From the NCBI RefSeq assembly GCF_050315115.1, contig NZ_JBNPOJ010000005.1:62001-126000 (forward strand): a stretch of DNA of 64,000 bases, read 5' to 3'. The notes under the pieces were generated by a model, which searched no databases, was not told the DNA's origin, and worked only from the letters and a program-made list of their open reading frames with translations. Positions 1 to 7,914 of this stretch are shown one piece after another. Each line of letters opens with the position of its first letter. Position 1 is the first letter of the stretch. Source of the stretch: Peptoniphilus_A sp022767005 (GTDB taxonomy: Bacteria; Bacillota; Clostridia; Tissierellales; Peptoniphilaceae). Both the position numbers and the translations under genes were made by a program.

Positions 1-405
1 AATATAAATAGCCTCACAAATTTTAATAAACTAAGACCTTGGGTTTTTTCAATTCTAAAAAATTTTTGCTATACAAAATATAAAAAGAAAAAGAGAGAAT
101 TTCCAGACGAGTTTGTTTTAGATAAAGCAGATATAGAAAGTGTTTCAAGTGGAGAAGATGAGTTTCTTTTAAATAAAGAAATTGAAGAAGCACTGTTAAA
201 ATTAAAGCAAAAGGAAAGGGAAGTTATAGTTCTCTTTTACTACGACGATTTTTCCATTGAAGAAATCGCAGAAATTTGTAAGACCTTTAAGGGCACAGTT
301 AAGTCGCGACTATTTAGAGCTAGAAATAATTTGAAAAAAGAATTGATGAAAATAGGCCAAGATTTTAACGAAAATTTTAGCGAGAAGGAGAACATTTATG
401 AATAA
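1..405 (+). CDS. RNA polymerase sigma factor, ECF-like (5' partial)
   Basis: The frame is open from the window edge to a TAA stop; the N-terminal part of region 2 lies outside. The visible 134 residues show the end of region 2 (RPWVFSILKN), an acidic linker, then region 4 with the core QKEREVIVLFYYDDFSIEEI and a recognition helix ending KGTVKSRLFRAR, the usual layout of sigma-70 family group IV factors. It would direct RNA polymerase to a small regulon. The last 8 bases overlap the start of the next gene, which encodes a single-pass membrane protein, the usual arrangement of an ECF sigma factor with its membrane partner. Family identity is firm; the regulon is unknown. Confidence 0.9.
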   Translation, partial: NINSLTNFNKLRPWVFSILKNFCYTKYKKKKREFPDEFVLDKADIESVSSGEDEFLLNKEIEEALLKLKQKEREVIVLFYYDDFSIEEIAEICKTFKGTVKSRLFRARNNLKKELMKIGQDFNENFSEKENIYE

Positions 406-1159
406 TTTTGATGAATATTTAAAAAATAAATTAAGAGAAAGTGTAGAAAATTCTTCTCCTTCTGATTACCTTAAAAACAAAATCGACTTAGAATTAAAGT
501 ATACGGAAGATAAAGGAGAATTTAAAATGAAAAAAAGATTTATATTAGTAGCTTTAGCTACGCTTGTACTTTCAATTGGAGTTTTTGCAGCAGGAAAAAT
601 TACTGGATCGATTGGATCTTCAAATTCATATTATGATTATACAAATTATACTGATGTGGCAAAGGCTGAAAAGGAAACAGGCATTGACGCAGAAGTACCA
701 GAAAGCTTAGGCTCATATAAATTTGATGGCATAACTTTGGCTGATCTTGCAGATATTGATGATGCTGGTTCAAAATTAAATAAAAGAAAGACTCTTGACG
801 TAACTTATAAAAATGAAAATGGGGAAAAAATAGAACTTTTTATTGATAAATATCCAGAAACTTCAGAACCAATTTCAGAACAACCTTATAAGGAAATGAG
901 AGATATTAATGGAGTGCCAGTTTATTATTCAAGACTTGAAAATTTAGTCCTAGCAGATGAAAAAGATGCAACTCCAGAAGAGCTTGAAAGATCAAAAAAG
1001 GATCCCTTCTTTAACCTAGCCTTTGGTTCAAATGAAAGAACAGAATCTGTTTCAAAACATCTAATTTTTCAATACAAGGGTATCCAATATTCCCTTATTG
1101 CAGGAGAAAAAATGGATGTAAATGAATATTATGACATGGCAAGAGAAATAATTAAATAA
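398..1159 (+). CDS. Putative membrane-anchored anti-sigma factor or sigma-linked exported protein
   Basis: 253 residues, start set by the GAAGGAG site at 384-390. Residues 1-43 form a charged segment like the cytoplasmic anti-sigma part of such proteins; residues 47-66 are one hydrophobic segment (RFILVALATLVLSIGVFAAG); the remaining ~185 residues are hydrophilic and should lie outside the membrane. It overlaps the sigma factor gene by 8 bases, so the two are probably translationally coupled and work as a pair. Oddity: a second good ribosome binding site (AAAGGAGAA, 512-520) precedes an in-frame ATG at 527, which would make a shorter product beginning directly with a signal-peptide-like sequence. 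The role is inferred from context; no catalytic motif was recognised. Confidence 0.65.
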   Translation: MNNFDEYLKNKLRESVENSSPSDYLKNKIDLELKYTEDKGEFKMKKRFILVALATLVLSIGVFAAGKITGSIGSSNSYYDYTNYTDVAKAEKETGIDAEVPESLGSYKFDGITLADLADIDDAGSKLNKRKTLDVTYKNENGEKIELFIDKYPETSEPISEQPYKEMRDINGVPVYYSRLENLVLADEKDATPEELERSKKDPFFNLAFGSNERTESVSKHLIFQYKGIQYSLIAGEKMDVNEYYDMAREIIK

Positions 1160-1187
1160 AATAACCAAATAGAATTCTTTATACAAG

Positions 1188-1212
1188 AAAAGGACCATCT
1201 CGGTCCTTTTTT
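1188..1212. terminator. Bidirectional intrinsic terminator
   Basis: Perfect 9-bp stem AAAAGGACC/GGTCCTTTT (1188-1196 and 1202-1210) with loop ATCTC, with T-rich tracts on both strands. It lies between the convergent sigma-partner gene and the J-domain gene and can serve both. Confidence 0.85.
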
Positions 1213-2056
1213 AATTTACGCCGCTCATTTTTTTATACATCTCAATATTTGAGTCATTTAAAAATTCATAGGCTGCATTTATTTTTTGAAATTTTTCCTT
1301 TGCTCCCTCTTCTTTATTTAGATCTGGGTGATATTTTTTTGCCATTTTTCTGTATGCAAGTTTAATTTCATATTTGTCTGCAGAATAATTTACGCCGAGA
1401 GTGTCGCAGGCACTTTCATATTGTTCTTTAAATCCGTATCCCTGCCCTTGTGACGAACTATTTCCATAATTACCATAATTGCCATAATTGGAACTCTCAT
1501 CGTCGTAGTATCCATAGCCCGCTTGTCTAAAAAATTCATCAAACTGAGAAAAGTCATCGAAAGTTGTCCAAGTGAATCCGCCAAATTCTTTGAATCTTTG
1601 GTTAAATTCTTCTTCTCTTCTCCTTCTCTTTTCTTCCTCTTGTTTAATTCTTTCTCTCTCTTTTTTCTCCCAATATGCTCTTCCATAGCCCGAAATATTT
1701 TCAAATTCATTTTCTTTTCCAAGGAGATAATGGTCTGCCCTATCGTAGAAAAATTCAGTTACCATGTAGTGAATATATTTAAGAAAAGATTCTGAAACAT
1801 TTCCAAGTAATGGCACGATTATCGCGAGCATTATTATCGTAGATAGCCATCTATTGCGAGCAATCCCCACCCATGCAAAGGGATTTAAAAATATTAATAT
1901 TATTAGGCAACCTCCCATGGATATGACGTATATGAAAAATTTCCTTATGGCAGAAAATAAATCCACGGCAATATTTACTACTACTATTAAAAAAGTTAAG
2001 ATTAGGTCAAAAAATTTACCCAAGCCCTTATAAAAATATCCTAAAATTTTATTCAT
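1211..2056 (-). CDS. Membrane protein with C-terminal DnaJ (J) domain
   Basis: 281 residues. The N-terminal ~100 residues carry several hydrophobic segments (two near residues 15-65, another near 75-90), then comes a charged stretch rich in K/E/R, a low-complexity Tyr/Gly/Asn region (about 180-210) and a C-terminal J domain (about 213-275) with the diagnostic HPD motif in KKYHPDLNKE. J domains stimulate the ATPase of DnaK-type Hsp70 chaperones, so this is probably a membrane-tethered co-chaperone. Domain order is reversed relative to DnaJ itself and the Gly/Phe and zinc-finger regions are absent, so it is not the housekeeping dnaJ. The start overlaps the upstream metallopeptidase-like gene by 8 bases, implying coupled translation. 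Confidence 0.8.
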   Translation of the reverse strand: MNKILGYFYKGLGKFFDLILTFLIVVVNIAVDLFSAIRKFFIYVISMGGCLIILIFLNPFAWVGIARNRWLSTIIMLAIIVPLLGNVSESFLKYIHYMVTEFFYDRADHYLLGKENEFENISGYGRAYWEKKERERIKQEEEKRRRREEEFNQRFKEFGGFTWTTFDDFSQFDEFFRQAGYGYYDDESSNYGNYGNYGNSSSQGQGYGFKEQYESACDTLGVNYSADKYEIKLAYRKMAKKYHPDLNKEEGAKEKFQKINAAYEFLNDSNIEMYKKMSGVN

Positions 2057-2678
2057 TAGCTTTACCTTTTCTATATTCTTCTAAAAATTTGTTGTCTTCA
2101 ATTACAAGTCCCCACTCATTTGCAAGAAACTCCAAGTGATGAGTAAACTCGTGGAGCAAAACTTCCTCTAGCTTTTCCTTTAAAATCTCCCTTGGTGAAA
2201 ATCTATACATTTCCATAAAGGAGCCATAATAAATTTTTATCATATTGCCAAGCACGGACCTTTGGTATTCGCCCATTATGAGTAAATCTTCATTGCGAGA
2301 TTCTTCGTGATATTTAACCTCTTCTGTTAGAATTATACCACCATTTAGATGCTCATAGGCATAGGATGGTATGCTCTCGCAAATTTCTTCCAAAATTTCT
2401 TGGACTTCGTCTATCCTCTCTAAATAATATTCGTCGTAGGAACTATTATTTTCTTCAGGACTTTGTTCTAAAAATTCTTCGCTATTTAAAGGTGAAGATT
2501 CCTTTTCTTTATTATATAAAATTTCTCTTTCACTTTCATTATCTTCATCAATTTCATTTTCTTTTTCAAAAAATTCATCATTTATTTTTAATGAAATTTT
2601 AATTTTATTTTTATCTTCATCGAGGGAAGAATTATCTTCAAGCAAATTTTCATCGCCTTCTATGTAATCACTAAGCAT
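2049..2678 (-). CDS. Acidic protein with zincin-type HExxH motif, putative metallopeptidase
   Basis: 209 residues, start set by GGAGGTG upstream of the ATG. Residues 1-75 are extremely acidic and serine/asparagine-rich with no predicted structure. The C-terminal half contains LLHEFTHHLEFL, an HExxH zinc-binding and catalytic motif with an additional downstream His, as in the small zincin-like metallopeptidases of Firmicutes. No signal peptide, so cytoplasmic. It is first in a two-gene unit with the membrane J-domain protein. The combination suggests a protein-quality-control role, but this is inference; the substrate and even proteolytic activity are unproven. Confidence 0.6.
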   Translation of the reverse strand: MLSDYIEGDENLLEDNSSLDEDKNKIKISLKINDEFFEKENEIDEDNESEREILYNKEKESSPLNSEEFLEQSPEENNSSYDEYYLERIDEVQEILEEICESIPSYAYEHLNGGIILTEEVKYHEESRNEDLLIMGEYQRSVLGNMIKIYYGSFMEMYRFSPREILKEKLEEVLLHEFTHHLEFLANEWGLVIEDNKFLEEYRKGKANE

Positions 2679-2690
2679 CTTTTCACCTCC

Positions 2691-2719
2691 AAAATAAAAA
2701 ACTGTAGAACCCTACAGTT
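2691..2719 (-). terminator. Terminator of the opp operon
   Basis: Perfect 8-bp stem AACTGTAG/CTACAGTT (2700-2707, 2712-2719) with a 4-base loop; on the minus strand it is followed by a T-rich tract (complement of 2691-2699). It lies 40 bases beyond the oppF stop. Confidence 0.85.
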
Positions 2720-2761
2720 TTATCTACTCTATTTAATTATAATACCCTCAAAAGAAAATTT

Positions 2762-3559
2762 CTACACATCTTCAAATTCTGCTAAATTCTTGCCTGGCAC
2801 TGATGCCAATAATTTTTTAGTGTAATCCTCTCTTGGATTTTCAAAAATTTCTTCTGACTTATTGTACTCTACACACTCGCCATGATACATTACAAGCACT
2901 TCTTCCGCCACATGTCTTACAACTGAAAGATCGTGAGAAATGAAAATCATACTAAGACCAAGATCTCTTTGCAAATCTTCCATCAAGTTTATTATTTGTG
3001 CTTGAATGGAAACATCTAATGCAGAAGTGGGTTCATCTGCCACAATTATTTTTGGATCTACTGCAAGAGCCCTTGCAATAGAAATCCTCTGCCTTTGTCC
3101 TCCAGAAAATTCGTGAGGATATCTCTCAGCGTGATATTCTGAAAGCCCGCAAATTTCCATAGTTTCCATAACTTTTTTGTGAATTTTATTTTTATCCCTT
3201 TCGCCCACTAAATTTCTTATACCCGATGCAATTATATCTTTGCATTTTTTTCTTGGATTAAGAGAGGAATAGGGGTCTTGAAAAATCATCTGCACTTTTT
3301 TTCGATATTCCTTTAGCTCCCTTTGGTTTTCTTTTAAAATATTTTTTCCATTATAAATTATCTCGCCCTTTGCGTCGGGATAAAGACCCATAATACATCT
3401 CGCAAGAGTAGATTTTCCTGAGCCACTTTCGCCAACTATGCCAAGGGTATGAGATGTTTTTAAATCAAAGGAAATATCCTTTACTGCCCTTAAAACTTCG
3501 CCGCCGTTTATTTTAAATTCTTTATTTAAGTTTTTTACTTCTAAAATTGTTTTATCCAT
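2762..3559 (-). CDS. oppF: Oligopeptide ABC transporter ATP-binding protein OppF
   Basis: 265 residues from the ATG at 3559, which follows AGGTGAT and lies just after the oppD stop; a longer frame exists but would overlap oppD. Walker A is GESGSGKST, the ABC signature is FSGGQRQR, Walker B is IIVADEPTSALD, followed by the H-loop ISHDLSV. This is one of the two nucleotide-binding subunits that power peptide import through OppB/OppC. It is the last gene of a five-gene unit and is followed by a terminator. The general family (Opp/Dpp/nickel group) is certain; oligopeptide as substrate rests on the family and the amino-acid lifestyle of the neighbourhood. Confidence 0.92.
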   Translation of the reverse strand: MDKTILEVKNLNKEFKINGGEVLRAVKDISFDLKTSHTLGIVGESGSGKSTLARCIMGLYPDAKGEIIYNGKNILKENQRELKEYRKKVQMIFQDPYSSLNPRKKCKDIIASGIRNLVGERDKNKIHKKVMETMEICGLSEYHAERYPHEFSGGQRQRISIARALAVDPKIIVADEPTSALDVSIQAQIINLMEDLQRDLGLSMIFISHDLSVVRHVAEEVLVMYHGECVEYNKSEEIFENPREDYTKKLLASVPGKNLAEFEDV

Positions 3560-3563
3560 AATA

Positions 3564-4520
3564 TCACCTATACAAGAAACAACTAACTTTGTGACCGTCG
3601 ATGTCAATTTCCTCTGGAACTTTTTCTTCACAAATTTTCATCTTCTCGTCACATCTGTCGCAGAAGTAGCAACAATCAGGCAAGTTAATTGGATTTGGCA
3701 CTGAACCTCTAATTGTGTAAAGCTCCTCTTTCTTTTTATATACAGTAGGTATAGCCTTGATAAGTCCCCTAGTATAAGGATGAAGTGGTTCATTAAAAAT
3801 ATCTTCTGCCCTTGCTCTTTCCACCATTTTCCCTGCATACATTACATTTACATAATCGGCAATATCAGATACTACACCAAGGTCGTGAGTTATGAAAATT
3901 ATAGAAGTGTTCATGTCTTCCTTTAATTTTTTCATTAGCTCCAAAACTTCCTTTTGAATAGTAACATCAAGAGCAGTTGTAGGTTCATCTGCTATTAAAA
4001 GTTTTGGCGATGCAGAAAGTGCCATGGCAATCATAATTCTCTGTCGCATTCCTCCAGAAAGTTCGTGAGGATATAAATTGTAGACATCTTCTGCTCTATT
4101 TATTTCAACTTTTTTAATCATCTCAAGGGATTTTTCCTTAGCAGTTTTTTTATCTATATTAAAATGAGTTCTATAAACTTCAGACATTTGATAGCCAATT
4201 TTTAATGCAGGGTTGAGTGAAGTCATTGGTTCCTGAAAAATCATGGATATTTCCTTTCCCCTAATTTTTCTAAGTTCTTCTGGAGAAAATTCCAAAAGAT
4301 TTTTCCCTTCAAAATTTATTTCACCAGAAATCTTTTCCAAAGATGATTTGTCAATTAGACCCATTATGGCAAGGGAAGTTACAGATTTTCCCGAACCACT
4401 TTCGCCAACTATGGCAGTTGTCATCCCATCGCGTGTATTTATATTAACTTTGTTGACAGCTTTTACTATACCTTGAGAGCTTTTGAAAAAAACTTCAAGA
4501 TTTTTTATTTCTAATAACAT
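3564..4520 (-). CDS. oppD: Oligopeptide ABC transporter ATP-binding protein OppD
   Basis: 318 residues from the ATG at 4520, set by GGAGG seven bases upstream and one base from the oppC stop. Walker A GESGSGKSV, signature LSGGMRQR, Walker B LLIADEPTTALD and H-loop ITHDLGVV are all present. The C-terminal extension (about residues 265-318) contains CCYFCDRCDEKMKIC, the cysteine-rich motif typical of OppD/DppD C-termini, which in the family is linked to an iron-sulfur cluster. Pairs with OppF as a heterodimeric ATPase. Embedded in oppA-B-C-D-F with minimal spacing. Confidence 0.92.
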   Translation of the reverse strand: MLLEIKNLEVFFKSSQGIVKAVNKVNINTRDGMTTAIVGESGSGKSVTSLAIMGLIDKSSLEKISGEINFEGKNLLEFSPEELRKIRGKEISMIFQEPMTSLNPALKIGYQMSEVYRTHFNIDKKTAKEKSLEMIKKVEINRAEDVYNLYPHELSGGMRQRIMIAMALSASPKLLIADEPTTALDVTIQKEVLELMKKLKEDMNTSIIFITHDLGVVSDIADYVNVMYAGKMVERARAEDIFNEPLHPYTRGLIKAIPTVYKKKEELYTIRGSVPNPINLPDCCYFCDRCDEKMKICEEKVPEEIDIDGHKVSCFLYR

Positions 4521-4521
4521 A

Positions 4522-5364
4522 CTACCTCCTGAACTTTGGATCAAAGGCATCTCTAAGAGCATCGCCCACAATATTTAAAACTAAAATTGTAATGGCAATG
4601 GCAAGACCCGGAAATAAAGTTATGTGTGGATAATTTCTAATATAGGCTCTCCCTTCAGAAAGCATTTGTCCCCATTCTGCTTCTGGTGGCATAATTCCCA
4701 TTCCTATAAAGGAAAGAGATGCTGCAGATAAAATCGCCGTTCCAACTCCAATAGTTGCCTGCACAATTATTGGTGCAAAACAATTGGGAAGTATCTCCGC
4801 AAAAATTAATTTAAAAGTTTTTACACCAGACAACCTAGCCGATTCAATGTATTCCAAGTTTTTAACAGACATTACCTGACTTCTCACAATCCTTGCATAA
4901 CTTGGTATAGAAGATAATGAAACTGCTAAAATTAAATTTTTCATTCCGTTACCCAGCGCAGCTGCAAGGGCAATTGCAAGCACAAGTTGTGGAATAGATA
5001 AAATTGTATCCATTACCCTCATGATTATAGAGTCAAAAATTCCTTCGTAGTAACCTGCAAAAGCACCGATAATTACTCCAATTATCGTTGAAATTATTAC
5101 AGATGTAAATCCAATTTTTAGAGAAACCTTCGCTCCGTGAAGGACTCTTGAAAAAATATCTCTTCCAAAATTATCTGTGCCCATTAAGTGAGCACTACTT
5201 GGTTTTAAAAAGTTATCCTTAGGAAACTGCTCTGTATAATCATAGGGCGAAAGTACATCGGCAAAAATTGCCGCAAAAATTAATAGAATTAAAATTCCAA
5301 GGGCAATTACTGCAATTTTATTTCTGCTGTAATATTTAAAAAAGTTTTTCAATCTCTTTAACAT
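4522..5364 (-). CDS. oppC: Oligopeptide ABC transporter permease OppC
   Basis: 280 residues with about six membrane segments; the first follows a basic N-terminus (KRLKNFFKYYSRNKIAVI). The family signature GTDNFGRDIFSRVL occurs near residue 60, and the permease EAA-type loop (ARLSGVKTFKLIFAEILPN) that contacts the ATPase subunits lies near residue 180. Forms the translocation pore with OppB. Eight bases separate it from oppB and one base from oppD, consistent with a single transcript. Confidence 0.9.
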   Translation of the reverse strand: MLKRLKNFFKYYSRNKIAVIALGILILLIFAAIFADVLSPYDYTEQFPKDNFLKPSSAHLMGTDNFGRDIFSRVLHGAKVSLKIGFTSVIISTIIGVIIGAFAGYYEGIFDSIIMRVMDTILSIPQLVLAIALAAALGNGMKNLILAVSLSSIPSYARIVRSQVMSVKNLEYIESARLSGVKTFKLIFAEILPNCFAPIIVQATIGVGTAILSAASLSFIGMGIMPPEAEWGQMLSEGRAYIRNYPHITLFPGLAIAITILVLNIVGDALRDAFDPKFRR

Positions 5365-5371
5365 AGTTCAC

Positions 5372-6301
5372 CTACTTGTACTCGGACTTTATTCTTGGAT
5401 TTATAAATCCATAGAGAATGTCGACAATAATTGAAATCACAGAATAAACTATTGCAATAAGCATAATTGCACCAAGAATTATTGGATAATCCCGAGTTTT
5501 TATAGAATCAACCATTAGCCTTCCAATTCCAGGAATGGAGAAAATGGTTTCTGTCAAAATACTTCCACCAAGGAGTCCACCAGCTTGAAGTCCAATAGTA
5601 GTTATAACGGGTATCATTGCGTTCTTAAGTGCATGGACAAAAATTATTTTTCTCTTGCTAAGTCCCTTTGCATAAGCAGTCCTGATGTAATCCTTGTCAA
5701 GTACATCTAACATTGCAGATCTTGTCATCCTCATAATTACTGCTGAAGACTGAAATCCAAGGGCAAACCAAGGCAATATCATCTGCTTTAAAGATGAAAA
5801 ACCCGATGCTGGAAGCATTTTTAATTTTGTAGAAAATACTATTATAAGCAAAAGCCCTGACCAAAAAATTGGCATTGCAAGTCCAACCATGCCAAAGGCA
5901 GTTATAATCGAGTCTATAAAAGTGTTTTTCTTTAAAGCTGCAATTATGCCAAAGGCAATTCCCATAATTACTGCAATAACAAGAGCTCCACTTGCAAGTT
6001 TAATTGTAGTTGGAAAGACTCTAATAAGTGCAGCTGTTACAGATCTACCTGATTGATAACTTGTGCCAAGGTCAAAGTGAAAAATTAAATTCTTTAAATA
6101 GTTTCCATATTGAACTATAAAGGGCTGATTTAGCCCCAAACTTTCCCTTATTGCATCTACAGTTTCCTTAGTTGCATTAGGTCCTGCCACTGCAAGAGCA
6201 GCATCTCCCGGCGACAAATATAAAAGCGAAAACACTATAAAGCTTACGCCTAAAAGCGTCGGTATTAATATTAAAAGTCTCTTTAATATATATTTAGTCA
6301 T
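5372..6301 (-). CDS. oppB: Oligopeptide ABC transporter permease OppB
   Basis: 309 residues from the ATG at 6301 (AGAAAGGA upstream); ten extra upstream codons are open but lack a better site. Begins with the typical OppB N-terminus (TKYILKRLLILIPTLLGVSF), has six membrane segments and the EAA-like loop AYAKGLSKRKIIFVHALKN near residue 215. Partner of OppC. A strong hairpin lies between this gene and oppA, so oppBCDF is probably expressed below oppA level. Confidence 0.9.
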   Translation of the reverse strand: MTKYILKRLLILIPTLLGVSFIVFSLLYLSPGDAALAVAGPNATKETVDAIRESLGLNQPFIVQYGNYLKNLIFHFDLGTSYQSGRSVTAALIRVFPTTIKLASGALVIAVIMGIAFGIIAALKKNTFIDSIITAFGMVGLAMPIFWSGLLLIIVFSTKLKMLPASGFSSLKQMILPWFALGFQSSAVIMRMTRSAMLDVLDKDYIRTAYAKGLSKRKIIFVHALKNAMIPVITTIGLQAGGLLGGSILTETIFSIPGIGRLMVDSIKTRDYPIILGAIMLIAIVYSVISIIVDILYGFINPRIKSEYK

Positions 6302-6320
6302 ATCTAATCCTTTCTTTTGT

Positions 6321-6360
6321 AGAAAAGACAAAATTCACCAAAGAATACCTTGGTGAATTT
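6321..6360 (-). terminator. Intra-operon hairpin between oppA and oppB
   Basis: Perfect 11-bp inverted repeat AAATTCACCAA/TTGGTGAATTT (6331-6341 and 6350-6360) with an 8-base loop; on the minus strand it is followed by an interrupted T-tract (TGTCTTTTCT). It directly follows the oppA stop. Likely a leaky terminator or mRNA-stabilising structure that gives more binding protein than permease. Confidence 0.7.
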
Positions 6361-6366
6361 AAAAAA

Positions 6367-7893
6367 TTATTTTTCTAAAAGATTTACATCTTTAAGTTCT
6401 TGTGGATATTTTGGAAGAAGATCTAGTCCTTCAACTCTTTTATTGCCAGCAACAACTGTTTCGCCATAGCAGATGTATAACCATGGATACTCTTTATTGA
6501 TAAGCTCTTGGGCCCTCTTATAGATGTCAGCCCTCTTCCCTTCATCAATAGTTGAAATACCTTCTTTTATTAAATTATCAAGTTCTTCATTTCCAAAGTA
6601 CATATAGTTTGGTCCTTGACCCTTATTTGAAGAATGGAAAGGTTGAAAAAGTTCATAATGTGCATCAACAACTGAAGGATTCCAGCTCATGATAAACATA
6701 TTGTGTTCCTTGTTCTTTAGTGCATCTATAAATGCTCCCCATTCAAGTCTTTGTATATTAAGACCAATGCCATAGTCCTTGAGTTGAGCTTGCATCATTG
6801 TTGCCACATTTACCCTTTGAGTGTTGTCGGATGTATAAATGGAAAGATTTGTCCCTTCGCCCATTCCTGCAGCTGCAAAAAGTTCCTTTGCCCTTTCTTT
6901 ATTCACAACATTTGGTTTAAGTGAATCTGCAATAGAGTATTTAAAGTTTGGATTAATTGCACTTGTAGCAAGTTTTCCACTATTCATATATACAGTTTCA
7001 AAAATTGAATTCATGTCAATTGCATTTACCATAGCTTCTCTAGCTTCTTTTTTGTCAAAAGGAGCTTTGTCCATGTTAAATCCAATAAAATGAACTGAAT
7101 TATCTAATTTTCTATAAAGTTTTAAATCCTTATTTTCTTCAATATTTGGAATTTCTGATGGATCTACTTTATATGCAAGGTCAACTCCACCACTTTCAAG
7201 TTCAATAATTCTTTGGGAAGCTTCTGGTATTACTTTCATTTCTATTCCAGAAATCTTTGGAGCATCACCCCAATAATTTTTATTTACAGAAAAGTTTGCG
7301 TGATCATTTTGAACCCATTCATCTAATACGAAAGGTCCAGTGCCCATTGGTGCATTGGCAAGATCTGCTCCACCTTCTACATATTTTTTAGACAAAATAG
7401 AAACAGCTGGATGTGAAAGTGAGTTCAAAAAAGCTGCATCTGGTTCAGTTAATTTAAAGGAGAAAGTTAAATCATCTTCTTTTTTGTAAGAATTAGGATC
7501 AATTTTTCCATAAAAAGATTTAAACTTTTCACTTGCTGCCGCTCTTTGTAAAGTAAATATTACATCGTCAACAGTAAGTGGATCTCCATTGGAGAATTTA
7601 ACTCCATCCCTAATTTTTATCTTAAAACTTTGCGGATCTGGATTCTCAATTGACTCTGCAATAGAATTTACAAGTTCGCCCTTTGAATTTCTTTTTACTA
7701 AAGTGTCGTAAACCTGAATTAATATATTTTCTGCATAGTCGTCGTTTAATTCATTAGTTTCAAGAGTTTGTGCGTCTTCTGAAACTGCAACCTTTAAGAC
7801 CTTTCCTTCAGCCTTGGCATCTTCTTTTTTCGAACAAGCTACCATAAAAAGCGAAAGTGCTAAAAGCATTGCTATAATTATTTTTTTCTTCAT
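6367..7893 (-). CDS. oppA: Oligopeptide-binding lipoprotein OppA
   Basis: 508 residues from the ATG at 7893, which has AAAGGAAG at good distance; the ATG two codons upstream sits too close to the site. The N-terminus is a lipoprotein signal (KKKIIIAMLLALSLFMVACS) with the lipobox cysteine at about residue 20. The mature part is a family-5 extracellular solute-binding protein (GVKFSNGDPLTVDDVIFTL is a typical segment). It captures peptides outside the membrane and delivers them to OppBC. First gene of the opp unit, only 21 bases after murA with no terminator between, so read-through from murA is likely. Confidence 0.93.
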   Translation of the reverse strand: MKKKIIIAMLLALSLFMVACSKKEDAKAEGKVLKVAVSEDAQTLETNELNDDYAENILIQVYDTLVKRNSKGELVNSIAESIENPDPQSFKIKIRDGVKFSNGDPLTVDDVIFTLQRAAASEKFKSFYGKIDPNSYKKEDDLTFSFKLTEPDAAFLNSLSHPAVSILSKKYVEGGADLANAPMGTGPFVLDEWVQNDHANFSVNKNYWGDAPKISGIEMKVIPEASQRIIELESGGVDLAYKVDPSEIPNIEENKDLKLYRKLDNSVHFIGFNMDKAPFDKKEAREAMVNAIDMNSIFETVYMNSGKLATSAINPNFKYSIADSLKPNVVNKERAKELFAAAGMGEGTNLSIYTSDNTQRVNVATMMQAQLKDYGIGLNIQRLEWGAFIDALKNKEHNMFIMSWNPSVVDAHYELFQPFHSSNKGQGPNYMYFGNEELDNLIKEGISTIDEGKRADIYKRAQELINKEYPWLYICYGETVVAGNKRVEGLDLLPKYPQELKDVNLLEK

Positions 7894-7914
7894 TATCATC
7901 TTCCTTTCTTTTTA

